Counted from the stretch's first letter, positions 54,903-64,000 are shown. The stretch: DNA of 64,000 nt from Auricularia sp. M13 (GCA_037042915.1 CM073203.1:62001-126000); one strand, 5' to 3'. Notes: generated from the sequence alone by a model not told the origin. Numbers and translations are program-made.

Positions 54903-57158
54903 ATGAGGTCTCTCATTCGCCCCCTCTTCATTGCTCTTCTGGCTACTCTTTCCACAGCGACGACGTCGAAGCCCGCGATGCGCGTGCATGAGCACCGCGC
55001 CAGCCCTCCCGGTGGATTTGTCGCGTTGGATAAGGCCGACGCGCAGGCATCGCTCACGCTGCGCCTTGCTCTCAAGTCGCGCGACAGAGAAGGTCTCATC
55101 AAGGCCCTCTACCGCGTCAGCGACCCTCATAGTCTGGATTACGGGAAGCATCTCTCGAAGGCAGAGGTAAGTCTCTAAAAGCGTCGCATTCACTCTGGCA
55201 GCACTGATGGAACACGCAGGTTGAAGCTTTCATCGCACCGACTGCCGAGACGCAATCCGCGGTTAAGGAATGGCTCTCCGACCAGGGAATCGCAGCGACG
55301 CCGATCTCCTCAACCGGCGACAGCATCGAGTTCACGATCCCCGTCTTCAAGGCCAACGCCATTTTCCACGCGGACTTCACCGTCTTCCGCCACAAGGAGA
55401 GCGGTACGGAGGGCACTCGCACCCTGAAATATTCGATTCCCGCCGCGCTGCAGGCGCACATCGCATTCCTGTCCCCGGGCATCTCCTTCTGGGCGCCACA
55501 GTCCCCGATTATCACCCAGTCTGAAGGTGACACGCTTACTGGCATGTCCCACGCCGAAAAGCGCCAGGGTTCGGCAGACTGCACAACATCTGTCACGCCC
55601 GCATGCCTGCAGTCCCGGTACGGCATCCCGAGCGCTCCCGCGACACAGCCGTCAACTGTCGGTGTACTTGGTACGCGCTCGTGCACCATGCCTATCAAAG
55701 CCGCCTCGCGCTCACGCCACGTCGACTGTTTAGGTATTTCCAACCAATATTCTAACAAGGCCGATCTCCGAGTGAGTTCTCACTCGAGAGTAGCTCACCT
55801 ATTCAACGGTTTGGAGGCGAATCTTTCCAACCAAATTCCAACCCTGCAGAAATTCCTTGTTCAGCAGCGACCCGATATTCCTGCAAATACCACGTTCAGC
55901 GAGCAGTTCGTGAACGGTGGTGTAAACCCCCAGAATCCCTTCGCGGCTAGCGTCTTCGCGGTACCTCGGATTCTGTCTCCCATTGAAGCATTCGACCGGT
56001 CTCATCACGTCCTAGAACACCGTCACTCAGTACACTATGGGCACTGCGAGAAGCCTTGTGACTTTTATCTCTGTGGGGTCAAACGGCGAGCTCCAAGCCA
56101 TGGAAGACGCCGTCGACTACCTCCTTGCGCAAACCGACCCGCCTAAAGTTGTGGTCATCCCATACGCTTCCAGCGAGGACGCCATTGGCTATCTGAGAGC
56201 TTAGTGCGTGATCAGGAAACGTCACCTGGGTTCATGATGGATGCTGACATTGACTGGCAGTTTCTTGTGTGTCAACAGATTCTCCGCCGCGGCGGCCCGG
56301 GGAATCACTATCGTCGTTAGCTCTGGCGACGGAGGCGTTGCGGGATCGCAGGCCGACTCTGAATGCACGAAGTTTCGCTCGACATTCCCCGCAAGCTGCC
56401 CATAGTGCGTTCCCTCCGCTATGTACATGAAACTTTGCTCACCACAACTTCTTTGGCAGTGTGACATCCGTCGGTGCGACCACCCTAAACGCAGCTGGTG
56501 TGGAAACGGCCGCACGTACGTCCTACTACCGCGCTGCATGCGATCATTTGCCGATATCTCGCCACCGTGACAGCATTCTCCAGCGGCGGCTACTCCAACA
56601 TCTTCGCGCTGGAACGCTTCGAATTGGACGCCTTTATTTCCTACCGCAACCAGACGCCCGGCCTGAACCAGGGCTACTTCAACACCTCCGGCGCCATCAC
56701 CCCGGACGTCTCCCTCGTCGGAGATCGCTACTCTGTCGTCTGGGCCGGGCAGAACCTCCAGATATCGAGCACCGCGGGCCCGGCGGCCGTCTTCGGTGCC
56801 GTCGTCGCGCTGCTGAACGACCTGCGCGCGGCAGCGGGCAAGTCGGCGATGGGATTCCTCGGGCCGTTCTTGTATCAGAATGGGCAGGCGTTCAATGATG
56901 TTGTGGCCGGCTCGAATCCTGGATGTGGTGCGTAATTGGCTTAGCGGATGGGTGAGATGCGGTTAGTGATATTGAAATGATATTTTATGCAGGTACGAAC
57001 GGATGGCCGGCAAAGACTGGCTGGGATCCTGTGAGTCTTACGTCTTTCTCCGCTGCAGAGTGCGCAGCGGTGGGAGTTGACGCGTCGGACAACAGGCCAC
57101 TGGGCTCGGCACTCCGAACTTCACCAAACTCGCGGCGGCGGCTGTGGCAGCGCCGTGA
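54903..57158 (+). CDS. S53 sedolisin-like protein lacking catalytic Glu and Asp
   Basis: Ten exons (54903-55166, 55220-55670, 55734-55771, 55850-55960, 56016-56203, 56261-56404, 56460-56515, 56574-56927, 56993-57030, 57096-57158) sum to 568 residues. It has a signal peptide, a pro-kumamolisin prodomain (YGKHLSKAEVEAF), then the S53 domain (ACLQSRYGIPS, TFISVGSN, VVSSGDGGVAG, FSSGGYSN) and the calcium site region (GWDP, TGLGTPNFTKLA). In active S53 enzymes the triad Glu and Asp sit in VEANLDIQYT. Here the aligned stretch is VFANTVTQYT, so Glu is Phe and Asp is Val. The serine motif GTSAS.P reads ISSTAGP. The oxyanion Asp in SSGDGG is kept. The frame is intact, so this looks like a selected pseudo-peptidase and not a pseudogene. 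Secreted. The start was chosen at the Met directly before the signal peptide. Confidence 0.85.
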
Positions 57159-57463
57159 AGCGCAGCGTTATCTTGACCAGAACTTCCGAGTCTGTCTCTA
57201 TGAATCCCTTTTATGCAGCATCAATGGCATACATAGGGTACTCTCAACTCTGCATGATCGTGCCGTCGAAATCAGCAACCCACGCCCTCCCTAGACCCAG
57301 CCCGAGACTGATAAGCTCCTCGTCGCTCAAGTCGATAATCTCTGCAATAGACATAAGTTTTTGACTAAAAGGACGGCCGGCACTCACTCTTCTTCGCGTC
57401 TTCTGGACTGAGGGACAAGGTTGAGAATGTAAATCAAAGTCCGACTCCGCCCGTCTTCCCGTT

Positions 57464-58423
57464 ATGGGCGCGCTGGAGCGGCTGCCTTGCGAGCTGCTGT
57501 CGATCATCGTCGGGCACGCGGCTGCGGCGGTGGCGGAGGACGCGGACAACGAGGGCGAGCGGCGGCGGGCGTGGCTGGCGGGCGTCGCGCGCACGTGCCG
57601 GCGGCTGTCGAGCGTTGCGCTGCCGCAGCTGTACCGGGTCGTCGAGGTCACGCGCGAGAACCGGACGCGCGTCTTCCTGCTCGCCGCGACGGACGGCGGC
57701 GGGGCCATGTTCCGCTGCTGGACGCGGCACCTCATCTGCGAGCTGGGCCTCTCGACGCCGGCCGAGGTGCACCCGCGCACCGTCGTCGACGCCTTCTGCC
57801 GCGTCGGCCGCTTTTCGGGCTGCTACGAGGCCTTCGCCGTGCTCGCCATCTCCCGGGCGTTTCGGCCGACGCTCGTCTTCCTGCTCGACCGGGCGAGCTA
57901 CCGGTACACGGACTACGCCGTCCGCGGCTCCTTCGCCGCCGTCACCCACCTCCACCTCGTCTTCCGCCCGTCGCAGGTGCCCGCCCAGCCCATCTCGTCG
58001 CTCACCCCGCGCCTCACCCATCTCATCCTCGACGCCGACGTGCCCCGCTCCGAGGACCTGCTGCTCTTCATGCGCGACGTCCAGGCCTTCCTGCTCGCCC
58101 GTCTCCCCGCCCTGCGCCGCGTCGTCGTCCGCACTGTCCGCACGCCCGGCGGCGTCGCCTCAGACGCCCTCAAGGCCTCCGTGCGCGAGGTCGCCGCCAT
58201 GCTCAGGGAGACCCGTCTCTTCATCGACGACCGCGCAGAGGCCAGCGAGCACACCCACGAGCGCATCCGCCTCCTCATCCGCCACGACGTCCGCGCAGAG
58301 GAGGCGCTCTTTGACGAGGGCGTCCAGTGCTGGTCGCCCGACGCCGCGTCCTCCAGTCAGCCGTGCGTCGAATGCTTGCTTCCTTCCTGTGCTGACGCCG
58401 CCCGCAGCTCACAGCTGACTTAA
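57464..58423 (+). CDS. F-box protein
   Basis: Single exon, 319 residues. The N-terminus LERLPCELLSIIVGHA...WLAGVARTCRRLSSVALPQLYRVV fits an F-box (L..LP.EL...I..........L..V......L......LY..V). The rest is typical of Agaricomycete F-box proteins with no named C-terminal domain: TRENRTRVFLLAATDGGG, then HLHLVFRPSQ and LTPRLTHLILDAD. A role in SCF ubiquitin ligase substrate choice is inferred from the F-box. GC content is very high. A decayed relative lies at 49540. Confidence 0.75.
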   Translation: MGALERLPCELLSIIVGHAAAAVAEDADNEGERRRAWLAGVARTCRRLSSVALPQLYRVVEVTRENRTRVFLLAATDGGGAMFRCWTRHLICELGLSTPAEVHPRTVVDAFCRVGRFSGCYEAFAVLAISRAFRPTLVFLLDRASYRYTDYAVRGSFAAVTHLHLVFRPSQVPAQPISSLTPRLTHLILDADVPRSEDLLLFMRDVQAFLLARLPALRRVVVRTVRTPGGVASDALKASVREVAAMLRETRLFIDDRAEASEHTHERIRLLIRHDVRAEEALFDEGVQCWSPDAASSSQPCVECLLPSCADAARSSQLT

Positions 58424-59747
58424 ATTATCCCATCCATCCATGTACTATTCGCTGCTTTCTTGCTACACTCTGCACTGTCCCCAGTCCACATAATACCCAG
58501 TACACGTCGCGCTTCTCACATCCCACGTCCGCGCCTGCAACCAACAGCTCCCGGCGTCTCGCCCTGCTTCACGCGGCGCGGCCCGTCCGACGTCTGCGCC
58601 GACATCTCCCCGCCGGCGATCCGAGCGACAAGGCACGCCCCGAACTTATCAGTGTCGCGCACAGTTTGGTCTGTCGCGGGCGTTTGCTATTGGACCGCTG
58701 CGATACTAGCCAAGTTTCTGGTCCCCTCCTGCTGCCCTTTTGCTCCGCGTACGTACGCACCGTACGATCATCCGTCTTCCTTTCCCCGGGACCACCGCTT
58801 CACGTTTTGCCGACTGTCTTCCTAGCGGTCAGCTGCGGCTGCTCAGGGGCTGGTCTTCGCGCGGCTTACCCCTGTGCTTGGGTTTCTCTCGCCGCAGACC
58901 CACAACCCCGCTGCGTCTGCGCGAAGAGCCGTGAGCATTTATGATTTCCCTTCTTCCTACTGGCACGGTTCTTCAAGTCCTCGATAATTCTTTATCCAAG
59001 GGCTCGAGCTTTGTCTTCCGGATTCTCTGAGGCTGAATGCCGATGTTGCCCCGGCTCGCCCCTTAGGCGTGCGAGGCGACGGTCTTCGAGGCTCGGGAAG
59101 CGGTTCTCGTCCGGCGCGTCTTCGAGGCTTGGGAACTTGAAGTGGGAAGCGTCTTCGAGGGGAAACGGTTCTCGTTTAATTCGGCTGCAGCTTCGAGACT
59201 TGCTTCTTGATTCTCGGGATGTTCTTCAATGTAATACTGGCACTGTGCTTTGAAGCTTTGTGTTGCTTTGTGCGGGGAAAATGGCTGAAGTGGAACATAT
59301 GTAGTGCTGCACGGTTCAACTTCTCCGCATCTCATTCATATCGGCGAAGACTCTGCGATATGTTGCGGCTTGACTTCAAGTTGACGCTCTTGTGACTCGC
59401 ACCGAGGTTGCTATAGTACTCGTCGCACCCCTGGGCACACTCTTGCTAGGGCGTGCGCCGCGGCGGAGCTTAGTCTTGCACACCGGAACGTGAAGACAGG
59501 TCCACGGCATGACTCTCAGGATCATCAATATTCAATATTCAATATTCAATGCTCGCCGCGCGAGCCGTGGCTATACTCGAATCCGAGCCGTGGCGTGGTG
59601 CATTGGCATCTACATTACATTACGCCCCGTTCATATTGCGGACTCGCAACCTCTATCGCCATGGACTCTAGCTCCCAACTCTGAGTTACCCCTCCCACAG
59701 GCAGCGCCCGCTGAAACAGATGCTCGCGCATGATCCACATGCGGATC
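58424..59747. other. intergenic with TCTTCGAGG repeats
   Basis: About 1.3 kb. From about 59070 to 59180 there are imperfect direct repeats of TCTTCGAGGCTCGGGAAG and GGTTCTCGTC. No gene is supported. Confidence 0.5.
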
Positions 59748-59879
59748 TCAGCATCCCTCGCCTCCCGCCGGCGGCTCCTGACATGCGCCTGCGCGCTGGA
59801 TCCAGCGCCCTCCTGGGTAGATGGTGCAGCGGACTTTGGTGTCGTCGGCGCGCGTGGGAGGGGTTTTTGGGCCCGGCAT
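59748..59879 (-). pseudogene. Mini zinc-finger family, broken copy 1
   Basis: The minus-strand frame from 59879 reads MPGPKTPPTRADDTKVRCTI then YPGGRWIQRAGA, matching the family (DARVHCTICGGRQWMLRASA) except that the second zinc Cys is Tyr. The frame then shifts. In the neighbouring frame AHVRSRRREARDAEIRMW continues the match to REHVKSRRHKFFAEMRRQW. So it is frameshifted and has lost a zinc ligand. Confidence 0.65.
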
Positions 59880-60057
59880 GGTGTGACTTCCGGTGAGGAT
59901 TCATCTGGTCGCGTGTGGGTAAGTACCAGCCGCCGCCGCGGCCTTTTTCGACTTGCGACGGTGGCCCACGGCGGGGTGTGTATCGCTTCGGTGCGTGGTT
60001 CTTCGAGGCGTGGTCACAGTCATCTTCCACGCCCGTGGTTGGTCTTCAAATGCCCTA

Positions 60058-60063
60058 TAAAGG
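60058..60063 (+). promoter_or_regulatory. TATA box of mini zinc-finger gene 2
   Basis: TATAAA within CCCTATAAAGGAGCGC, 100 bp before the start at 60158. Gene 5 has a nearly identical CCCTATAAAGACGG box. Confidence 0.6.
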
Positions 60064-60157
60064 AGCGCTGCGCGGCCCATGTCCAAGCGCTCTAAATCGC
60101 CCACGGGTAGGCAGTGCGCATCTTCAGTAATCCTCGGACCTCCCAAACCAGCCAGCT

Positions 60158-60382
60158 ATGTCGCCCAAGAAGCCGCTCCCGTCATGCTTTGTCGCCCGGA
60201 GCGAGGACGACAAGATCTACTGCTGCGTGTGCGGCACCGAGTCGGATTGGATGAACCGCGCGTACTTGAGGAAGCATATGCGGACTTTCAAGCATCTGGT
60301 TAATGAGGAGGGGAAGCGGCGGGCGGGCCCGGAGGAGAACTTGCAGGAGGAGACGGCGCAGCTTGAGAGGGACAAGTTCTAA
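60158..60382 (+). CDS. Mini U1-type zinc-finger protein, copy 2
   Basis: Single exon, 74 residues: MSPKKPLPSCFVARSEDDKI, then CCVC...WMNRAYLRKHMRTFKH and a Glu-rich end. One zinc finger has spacing C-x2-C-x14-H-x5-H, a U1/matrin-like layout used for RNA or DNA binding. The shared family skeleton is (L)PxCF..R.ED..V.C..C....WM.R......H....KH. Own TATA box. Too small for a usual transcription factor. Function is unknown. Confidence 0.72.
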   Translation: MSPKKPLPSCFVARSEDDKIYCCVCGTESDWMNRAYLRKHMRTFKHLVNEEGKRRAGPEENLQEETAQLERDKF

Positions 60383-60696
60383 CTGGGAACGATTATTTAT
60401 GTTCCTACGTGAGAGTCGGCGAAGAGGACTTGGTGCAGGAGGAGGAGGACGAGGGCGAAATGGAAGCGGAGGGACTCGGAGAACGGGGCGCCGAGAACGC
60501 ATCGTGAGGCCGCGAGCGGGCCTGATTTTCGATGTCGTTTGTTTTATCATACAGTAGCCTGAGGCGAAGGAGAGTAAAGTACATATCATCGAGAATATCA
60601 ATGTAATCGTTGTTTCCTTCCAGTCAACGATTGGATGCGCAGACTCGTAATGCAAATACTCTAGCCAACGCCTTGTCCTCTCCTCCCGCATGATCA

Positions 60697-60966
60697 TCAA
60701 CCTGAATGGCCCGCCGCCCCGCCAGCCTGCTCCTCGGAGTCACCCTCCTGTCCGGCCACCAATTGCCGGCGCTGCCATTCTCTCTCCTCCTTCTCCTCCC
60801 ACTGGCGCCGCATCTCCGCGAAGAACTTGTGGCGGCGGGATTTAACGTGCTCGCGCGCGCTGGCGCGCAGCATCCACTGCCGCCCGCCGCAGATGGTGCA
60901 GTGGACCCTGGCGTCTTCGTCGCGCGTGACGAAGCATTCCGGGAGAGAGTTCTTCTTGCGGGGCAT
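60697..60966 (-). CDS. Mini U1-type zinc-finger protein, copy 3
   Basis: Single exon, 89 residues on the minus strand: MPRKKNSLPECFVTRDEDAR, then CTICGGRQWMLRASAREH and RRHK (C-x2-C-x13-H-x5-H). A long charged helix follows (AEMRRQWEEKEEREWQRRQ). A TTTAAA box lies about 77 bp upstream. Opposite strand to copies 2, 4 and 5, convergent with copy 2 and divergent from copy 4. Confidence 0.72.
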   Translation of the reverse strand: MPRKKNSLPECFVTRDEDARVHCTICGGRQWMLRASAREHVKSRRHKFFAEMRRQWEEKEEREWQRRQLVAGQEGDSEEQAGGAAGHSG

Positions 60967-61042
60967 GGTGAGAGTTGAGGGTCGTCTGTGAGGCTTTTTG
61001 GGTCTGTGAGAGTGGATTAGAGCTGGGACTGCGCAGCTAGAT

Positions 61043-61048
61043 TTAAAG
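61043..61048 (-). promoter_or_regulatory. TATA-like box of mini zinc-finger gene 3
   Basis: GGCTTTAAAT on the minus strand about 77 bp before the start at 60966, in the same place as the TATA boxes of the sister genes. Confidence 0.45.
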
Positions 61049-61217
61049 CCTGAGAGAGCGGTGGTGGGGTGGCGGCAGGCGGTGGTGGTTGGGTACTTAA
61101 CCGCATTGTGCTTGCACCACGGCGCCTCGGACTGAGACCGACCAGTACGCTTCTAAGGTGTGTGGCCGAGCTTGCGCCAACACCTGGGAATTGTGGTAAC
61201 CTGCACCTCGCGGATGG

Positions 61218-61223
61218 TATAAA
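61218..61223 (+). promoter_or_regulatory. TATA box of mini zinc-finger gene 4
   Basis: GGTATAAAAAGCGCACC, 134 bp before the start at 61352. Confidence 0.6.
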
Positions 61224-61351
61224 AAGCGCACCTATGTAAATCTCACCCTCTGAACATATCATCAACCTCAAACTTGTACTCAACAACCAACGCAACAGCC
61301 CTACACATTCACTCCTCCTTCATTGGCAACTACAAAAACTTCACTGCAGTA

Positions 61352-61582
61352 ATGACGCGCTGGACGACCTTGCCGCTGTGCTTCCGCGAGCGCCTTACGG
61401 ACGACAGAGTGCACTGCCTCGTCTGCGGGCGCGACGCGATCTGGATGCTACGCACGAGCGTGCGCATGCACCTCAGGACGGAGAAGCACCAGGCGAACCT
61501 GATCCTGTACAAGGCCCGGATGAGGAGGGCGGAGAGACTGCGGATCGCCGCTGCCCATGCGGCCGCGAACCGTAACGCTTGA
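61352..61582 (+). CDS. Mini U1-type zinc-finger protein, copy 4
   Basis: Single exon, 76 residues: MTRWTTLPLCFRERLTDDRV, then CLVCGRDAIWMLRTSVRMH and LRTEKH (C-x2-C-x14-H-x5-H), ending in an Ala/Arg-rich helix. An in-frame upstream Met (61274) exists, but only the internal Met aligns with the starts of the sister genes. Confidence 0.7.
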   Translation: MTRWTTLPLCFRERLTDDRVHCLVCGRDAIWMLRTSVRMHLRTEKHQANLILYKARMRRAERLRIAAAHAAANRNA

Positions 61583-61777
61583 CTGGAACGGACTTGCATG
61601 ACAGATTTGTAGTACTGCTGTACTGTATCTTCGACTCGATTATGTTGTATGAGGATATGAATGAATATGCCTTGTCTTATGGGAACAGATCGCTGTGTCA
61701 CCGGTGCGTCAGAAGAGGCGTGGTTGCAATTGTGGCTAGTACAGCATGGTCGTGGTCGTGGTGGCCGTCGCGAACCC

Positions 61778-61783
61778 TATAAA
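61778..61783 (+). promoter_or_regulatory. TATA box of mini zinc-finger gene 5
   Basis: CCCTATAAAGACGG, 78 bp before the start at 61856. Confidence 0.6.
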
Positions 61784-61855
61784 GACGGTCGCTCTGCTTG
61801 TCCTGCGCAAATGATCGTAAACCACCACCCCAGACAATCCCGCATCTGCCCTACG

Positions 61856-62140
61856 ATGCCCCGCAAGGCGAAGCCGCTCCCCAAATGCTTCAAAACGCGG
61901 AGCGAGGACAAGTTAGTCTGCTGCCGGATCTGCGACTGGGACTGGATCAAACGCACGAGCGCCCACCGGCACCTCAAGTCTCGCAAACACCAGGAGATTA
62001 AGAAGATGCATGAGCTGCATCGGATGCGACGGCGCGCGAATGAGGAGCAGGAGAGGCAGAGGCGCCTGGCCGAGGAGACGCAGCTGGCTCACGCGCAGGC
62101 TGGGGACAAAGCAGAAGCAGAAACGACGGGCTCGACGTGA
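61856..62140 (+). CDS. Mini U1-type zinc-finger protein, copy 5
   Basis: Single exon, 94 residues: MPRKAKPLPKCFKTRSEDKL, then CRICDWDWIKRTSAHRH and LKSRKH (C-x2-C-x12-H-x5-H). A long basic then Glu/Gln/Ala-rich helix ends the protein. The start was placed at the Met that aligns with sister genes, although the frame is open to 61661. Confidence 0.72.
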   Translation: MPRKAKPLPKCFKTRSEDKLVCCRICDWDWIKRTSAHRHLKSRKHQEIKKMHELHRMRRRANEEQERQRRLAEETQLAHAQAGDKAEAETTGST

Positions 62141-62483
62141 GGAATGACCTGCATATGTATGGAATCGTACTGCAGAATAGCGATGTAGATCCACAGAGTT
62201 GCTTCGGGAATAGGCAATGAACAATTGACTCAACCTCAAGCTGCACCGGTCCTATTATTGTGCAAATAGACGGTTTGAGCTATCAGAACGCACTGTCCGA
62301 CGCATTATTGAGGCGTTTTACTATCAAATTGTCAGAGAGTATCGATATCCTTCAAGAAGGACTATGAATTGCCACCCTCGCATCGTTGTTCAAGCATCGC
62401 CTCAGTGGTTCTCTGAGTTGGTGATGTGCCCACGCTTCAGGGTTCCAGTTGTCACGGTGGCAAATTTTGTGGTTATAGACCTC

Positions 62484-62490
62484 TTTAAAA
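62484..62490 (+). promoter_or_regulatory. TATA-like box of mini zinc-finger copy 6
   Basis: CTCTTTAAAAAGGGTCG, about 60 bp before the start of the truncated copy at 62548. Confidence 0.45.
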
Positions 62491-62547
62491 AGGGTCGTTC
62501 GCAGCCTGGCCTCAGCACTCACCCATCCCCAGTTCCACTCACAAGCG

Positions 62548-62625
62548 ATGCCAAGGAAACAGCTACCGAAATGCTTCGTCGCGCGCAACGAGGACAACAA
62601 AGTCTGCTGCCGGATCCATCTGTAA
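62548..62625 (+). pseudogene. Mini zinc-finger family, broken copy 6
   Basis: MPRKQLPKCFVARNEDNKV then CCRIHL and a stop. The family match ends inside the first zinc knuckle, so an indel has destroyed the finger. The promoter-like box and start region remain. Confidence 0.65.
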
Positions 62626-62830
62626 AAAATGCTGGCTCCGGAGCCGCCGTTGTAAGCTCAGGAGCGCTCGAATGCTCCGCTTGCTGAGGACCATTCGGAG
62701 CCGTGGAAGAGCCGGGATGTCGAGAGTCAGATTCGGAGCAACCGGGTAGCATTCTCCGGCCGCTCCGCGCGCTCCTTCCCCTCCAGGCCTCATCGCCTAT
62801 CTGTACAAGACATTGCAGGCAAATTGAGAG

Positions 62831-64000
62831 TTATATTATCGTTCTATACGCAGGTTTGTCGACGAAATTATTGAGCCAGAACTCCGCCCAGCGCTCATAC
62901 ACGTTATAAACAGTCAGATGGAGCGGAATGGAAGGCCGGTTGCCGCCCAGCTTGACCATCAGGTGTGCGCTCCTGCGAATATCGACGGCCTCGATAATGC
63001 CCGCCTGCCGCACTCCCGCCTGTGCGCCCGTCTTCAAGCTGCGCCGGACGACATACATGCCGGTGACATCGTCGACGTCCCCAGGCCGAATGCGGGTGAA
63101 CCACTCGACGTATGCCAGCTTGCCCGGCCGCTCCAGCTTGTGCCTATCGAAAACTCTTGCTTGGATGTACTCTGGCAGTTCAAACAGGACGCGCAGCTGC
63201 GCGATACGGATGCCTGTGACTGTCAGCCGCGTATAACGTGAGGAGCAGCTGCACGTACCCTCCATGCCGCCCTCGCCTGCGACACCGTTGCCGTCCGTCT
63301 CGACCATGATAGGATCGAACCGCGAGGGCAGCTGTTTGCCCGCCGAAGATTTGCGTGCCGGAGCAGCCTCTGCAACGTCCAGTGTGGAAGGTGCGGCCAC
63401 GGTCTGGACGTCCGGCGTATGGAATTTGACGCGATGCCAGACGTCGTAGCCAATGTGTCCCAACAGGGCCATATCCAGCGTTGGCACTGGTCCGTGCCGC
63501 TTCTTTTTCTTCCACTCCGAGCTGACCTGGGCTTTGATAAACGTCCTAAGCTGCTCGACAAAGAGTTCGGCGCCGTGCTCTCGGACGATGCGATCTGCGG
63601 GCACGGTCTCGTTGGGACGATCTGCGAAGGCGACGGCGGGCTTCTCGCGATCGTTGCGCGGCCGCTTCAGCGCTGAATGCTGCCTTCCCTGGCGGTCGGC
63701 GAGGTACGTCGCAAAGCGAAACATTTTCTCGCGGCGTTCCAACCAGGTGCACAGGAACGGCGTGATTTCTGCTGAGCGGTGGTGGGACACGTCGTAGCCT
63801 TTCTTCGCGCAGTCGATGTGCAGCCGCTCCATCTGCTCTGTATTGTATCCATCGGTGGTACCGAACAGGCGGATGGACTGCGAGTAATGCACGAGGCTGT
63901 GGAGCTTTGGCAGGTCCAGGGCTGCGCACGTCGTTAGTACTGTAGCGGCAAGATGAGTCGACAATACACTCACAATCCGCTGCACCTGTGTTGACGAAGA
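62831..64000 (-). CDS. Plavaka-type transposase, C-terminal part (runs off window)
   Basis: The last exon (63921-62831) reads DLPKLHSLVHYSQSIRLFG, TTDGYNTEQMERLHIDCAKK, then ERREKMFRFATYL and a long, less conserved tail to the stop at 62831. Upstream, an intron (GTGAGT at about 63973 to GCGCAG at 63922) leads to an exon that continues past the window end. The LPKLH..HY..SI..FG..D.YNTE..ERLHID block is a hallmark of Plavaka-group transposases, which are abundant in Agaricomycetes. No element terminus was recognised between 62630 and 62830. The frame is open, so it could be active or domesticated. Confidence 0.82.
   Translation of the reverse strand, partial: SSSTQVQRIVSVLSTHLAATVLTTCAALDLPKLHSLVHYSQSIRLFGTTDGYNTEQMERLHIDCAKKGYDVSHHRSAEITPFLCTWLERREKMFRFATYLADRQGRQHSALKRPRNDREKPAVAFADRPNETVPADRIVREHGAELFVEQLRTFIKAQVSSEWKKKKRHGPVPTLDMALLGHIGYDVWHRVKFHTPDVQTVAAPSTLDVAEAAPARKSSAGKQLPSRFDPIMVETDGNGVAGEGGMEGTCSCSSRYTRLTVTGIRIAQLRVLFELPEYIQARVFDRHKLERPGKLAYVEWFTRIRPGDVDDVTGMYVVRRSLKTGAQAGVRQAGIIEAVDIRRSAHLMVKLGGNRPSIPLHLTVYNVYERWAEFWLNNFVDKPAYRTII

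Noticed and set aside
1-64000. CRISPR arrays, operons, ribosome binding sites, rRNA genes
   Set aside because: None were seen. Intron structure and gene families show nuclear fungal DNA. I could not recognise tRNA genes by eye and do not claim their absence.

Overview
The window looks like nuclear DNA of an Agaricomycete (mushroom-forming basidiomycete). Genes carry many 45-65 bp GT-AG introns and sit on both strands. The families present are typical of that group: a DUF6533 membrane protein, GH71 alpha-1,3-glucanases, an S53 sedolisin-like protein, a CFEM-like protein, F-box/LRR-like paralogues, a Plavaka-type transposase and an RNase H-bearing LINE. The species cannot be fixed from the sequence. 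All gene models are my own splicing by reading frame and donor/acceptor sites, without transcripts.

Layout. 0-7.1 kb: a perfect foldback element, a hAT-like element, and three minus-strand paralogues for small secreted cysteine proteins that share a promoter box. 7.6-9 kb: a multi-exon DUF6533 gene. 9.8-17.2 kb: conserved ER genes, namely a GPI ethanolamine-phosphate transferase (GPI13/PIG-O), a small one-span lysine-rich protein, and the ERAD adaptor HRD3/SEL1L. 18.4-24.1 kb: one 19-exon gene with three GH71 modules in series. 24.3-31.8 kb: a thioredoxin-like gene, a TA-flanked MITE, a C2H2 zinc-finger gene, an LRR-like gene and a coiled-coil gene. 34.2-38.1 kb: a very Pro/Gln-rich nuclear protein with a homeodomain-like segment. 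38.5-43.9 kb: two more LRR-like paralogues on either side of a second, single-module GH71 gene. 44-50.3 kb: a transposon graveyard holding a 5'-truncated LINE with a hAT MITE inside it, a TA-flanked MITE, inverted repeats, a second LINE relic and an F-box pseudogene. 50.9-58.4 kb: a short-chain dehydrogenase, a CFEM-type membrane protein, an S53 homologue that has lost its catalytic Glu and Asp, and the intact F-box gene related to the pseudogene. 59.7-62.6 kb: six copies (four intact, two broken) of a very small U1-type zinc-finger gene, most with their own TATA box. 62.8 kb to the end: the C-terminal half of a Plavaka-type transposase running off the window.

How the genes relate: the GPI13 and HRD3 genes are ER housekeeping functions (GPI anchors, ERAD). 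The two GH71 genes belong to alpha-1,3-glucan (fungal wall) turnover. The secreted proteins, CFEM protein and S53 protein are cell-surface or extracellular. The strongest candidates for something undescribed are the triple-GH71 enzyme, the S53 pseudo-peptidase, the mini zinc-finger cluster and the three-gene secreted protein family.
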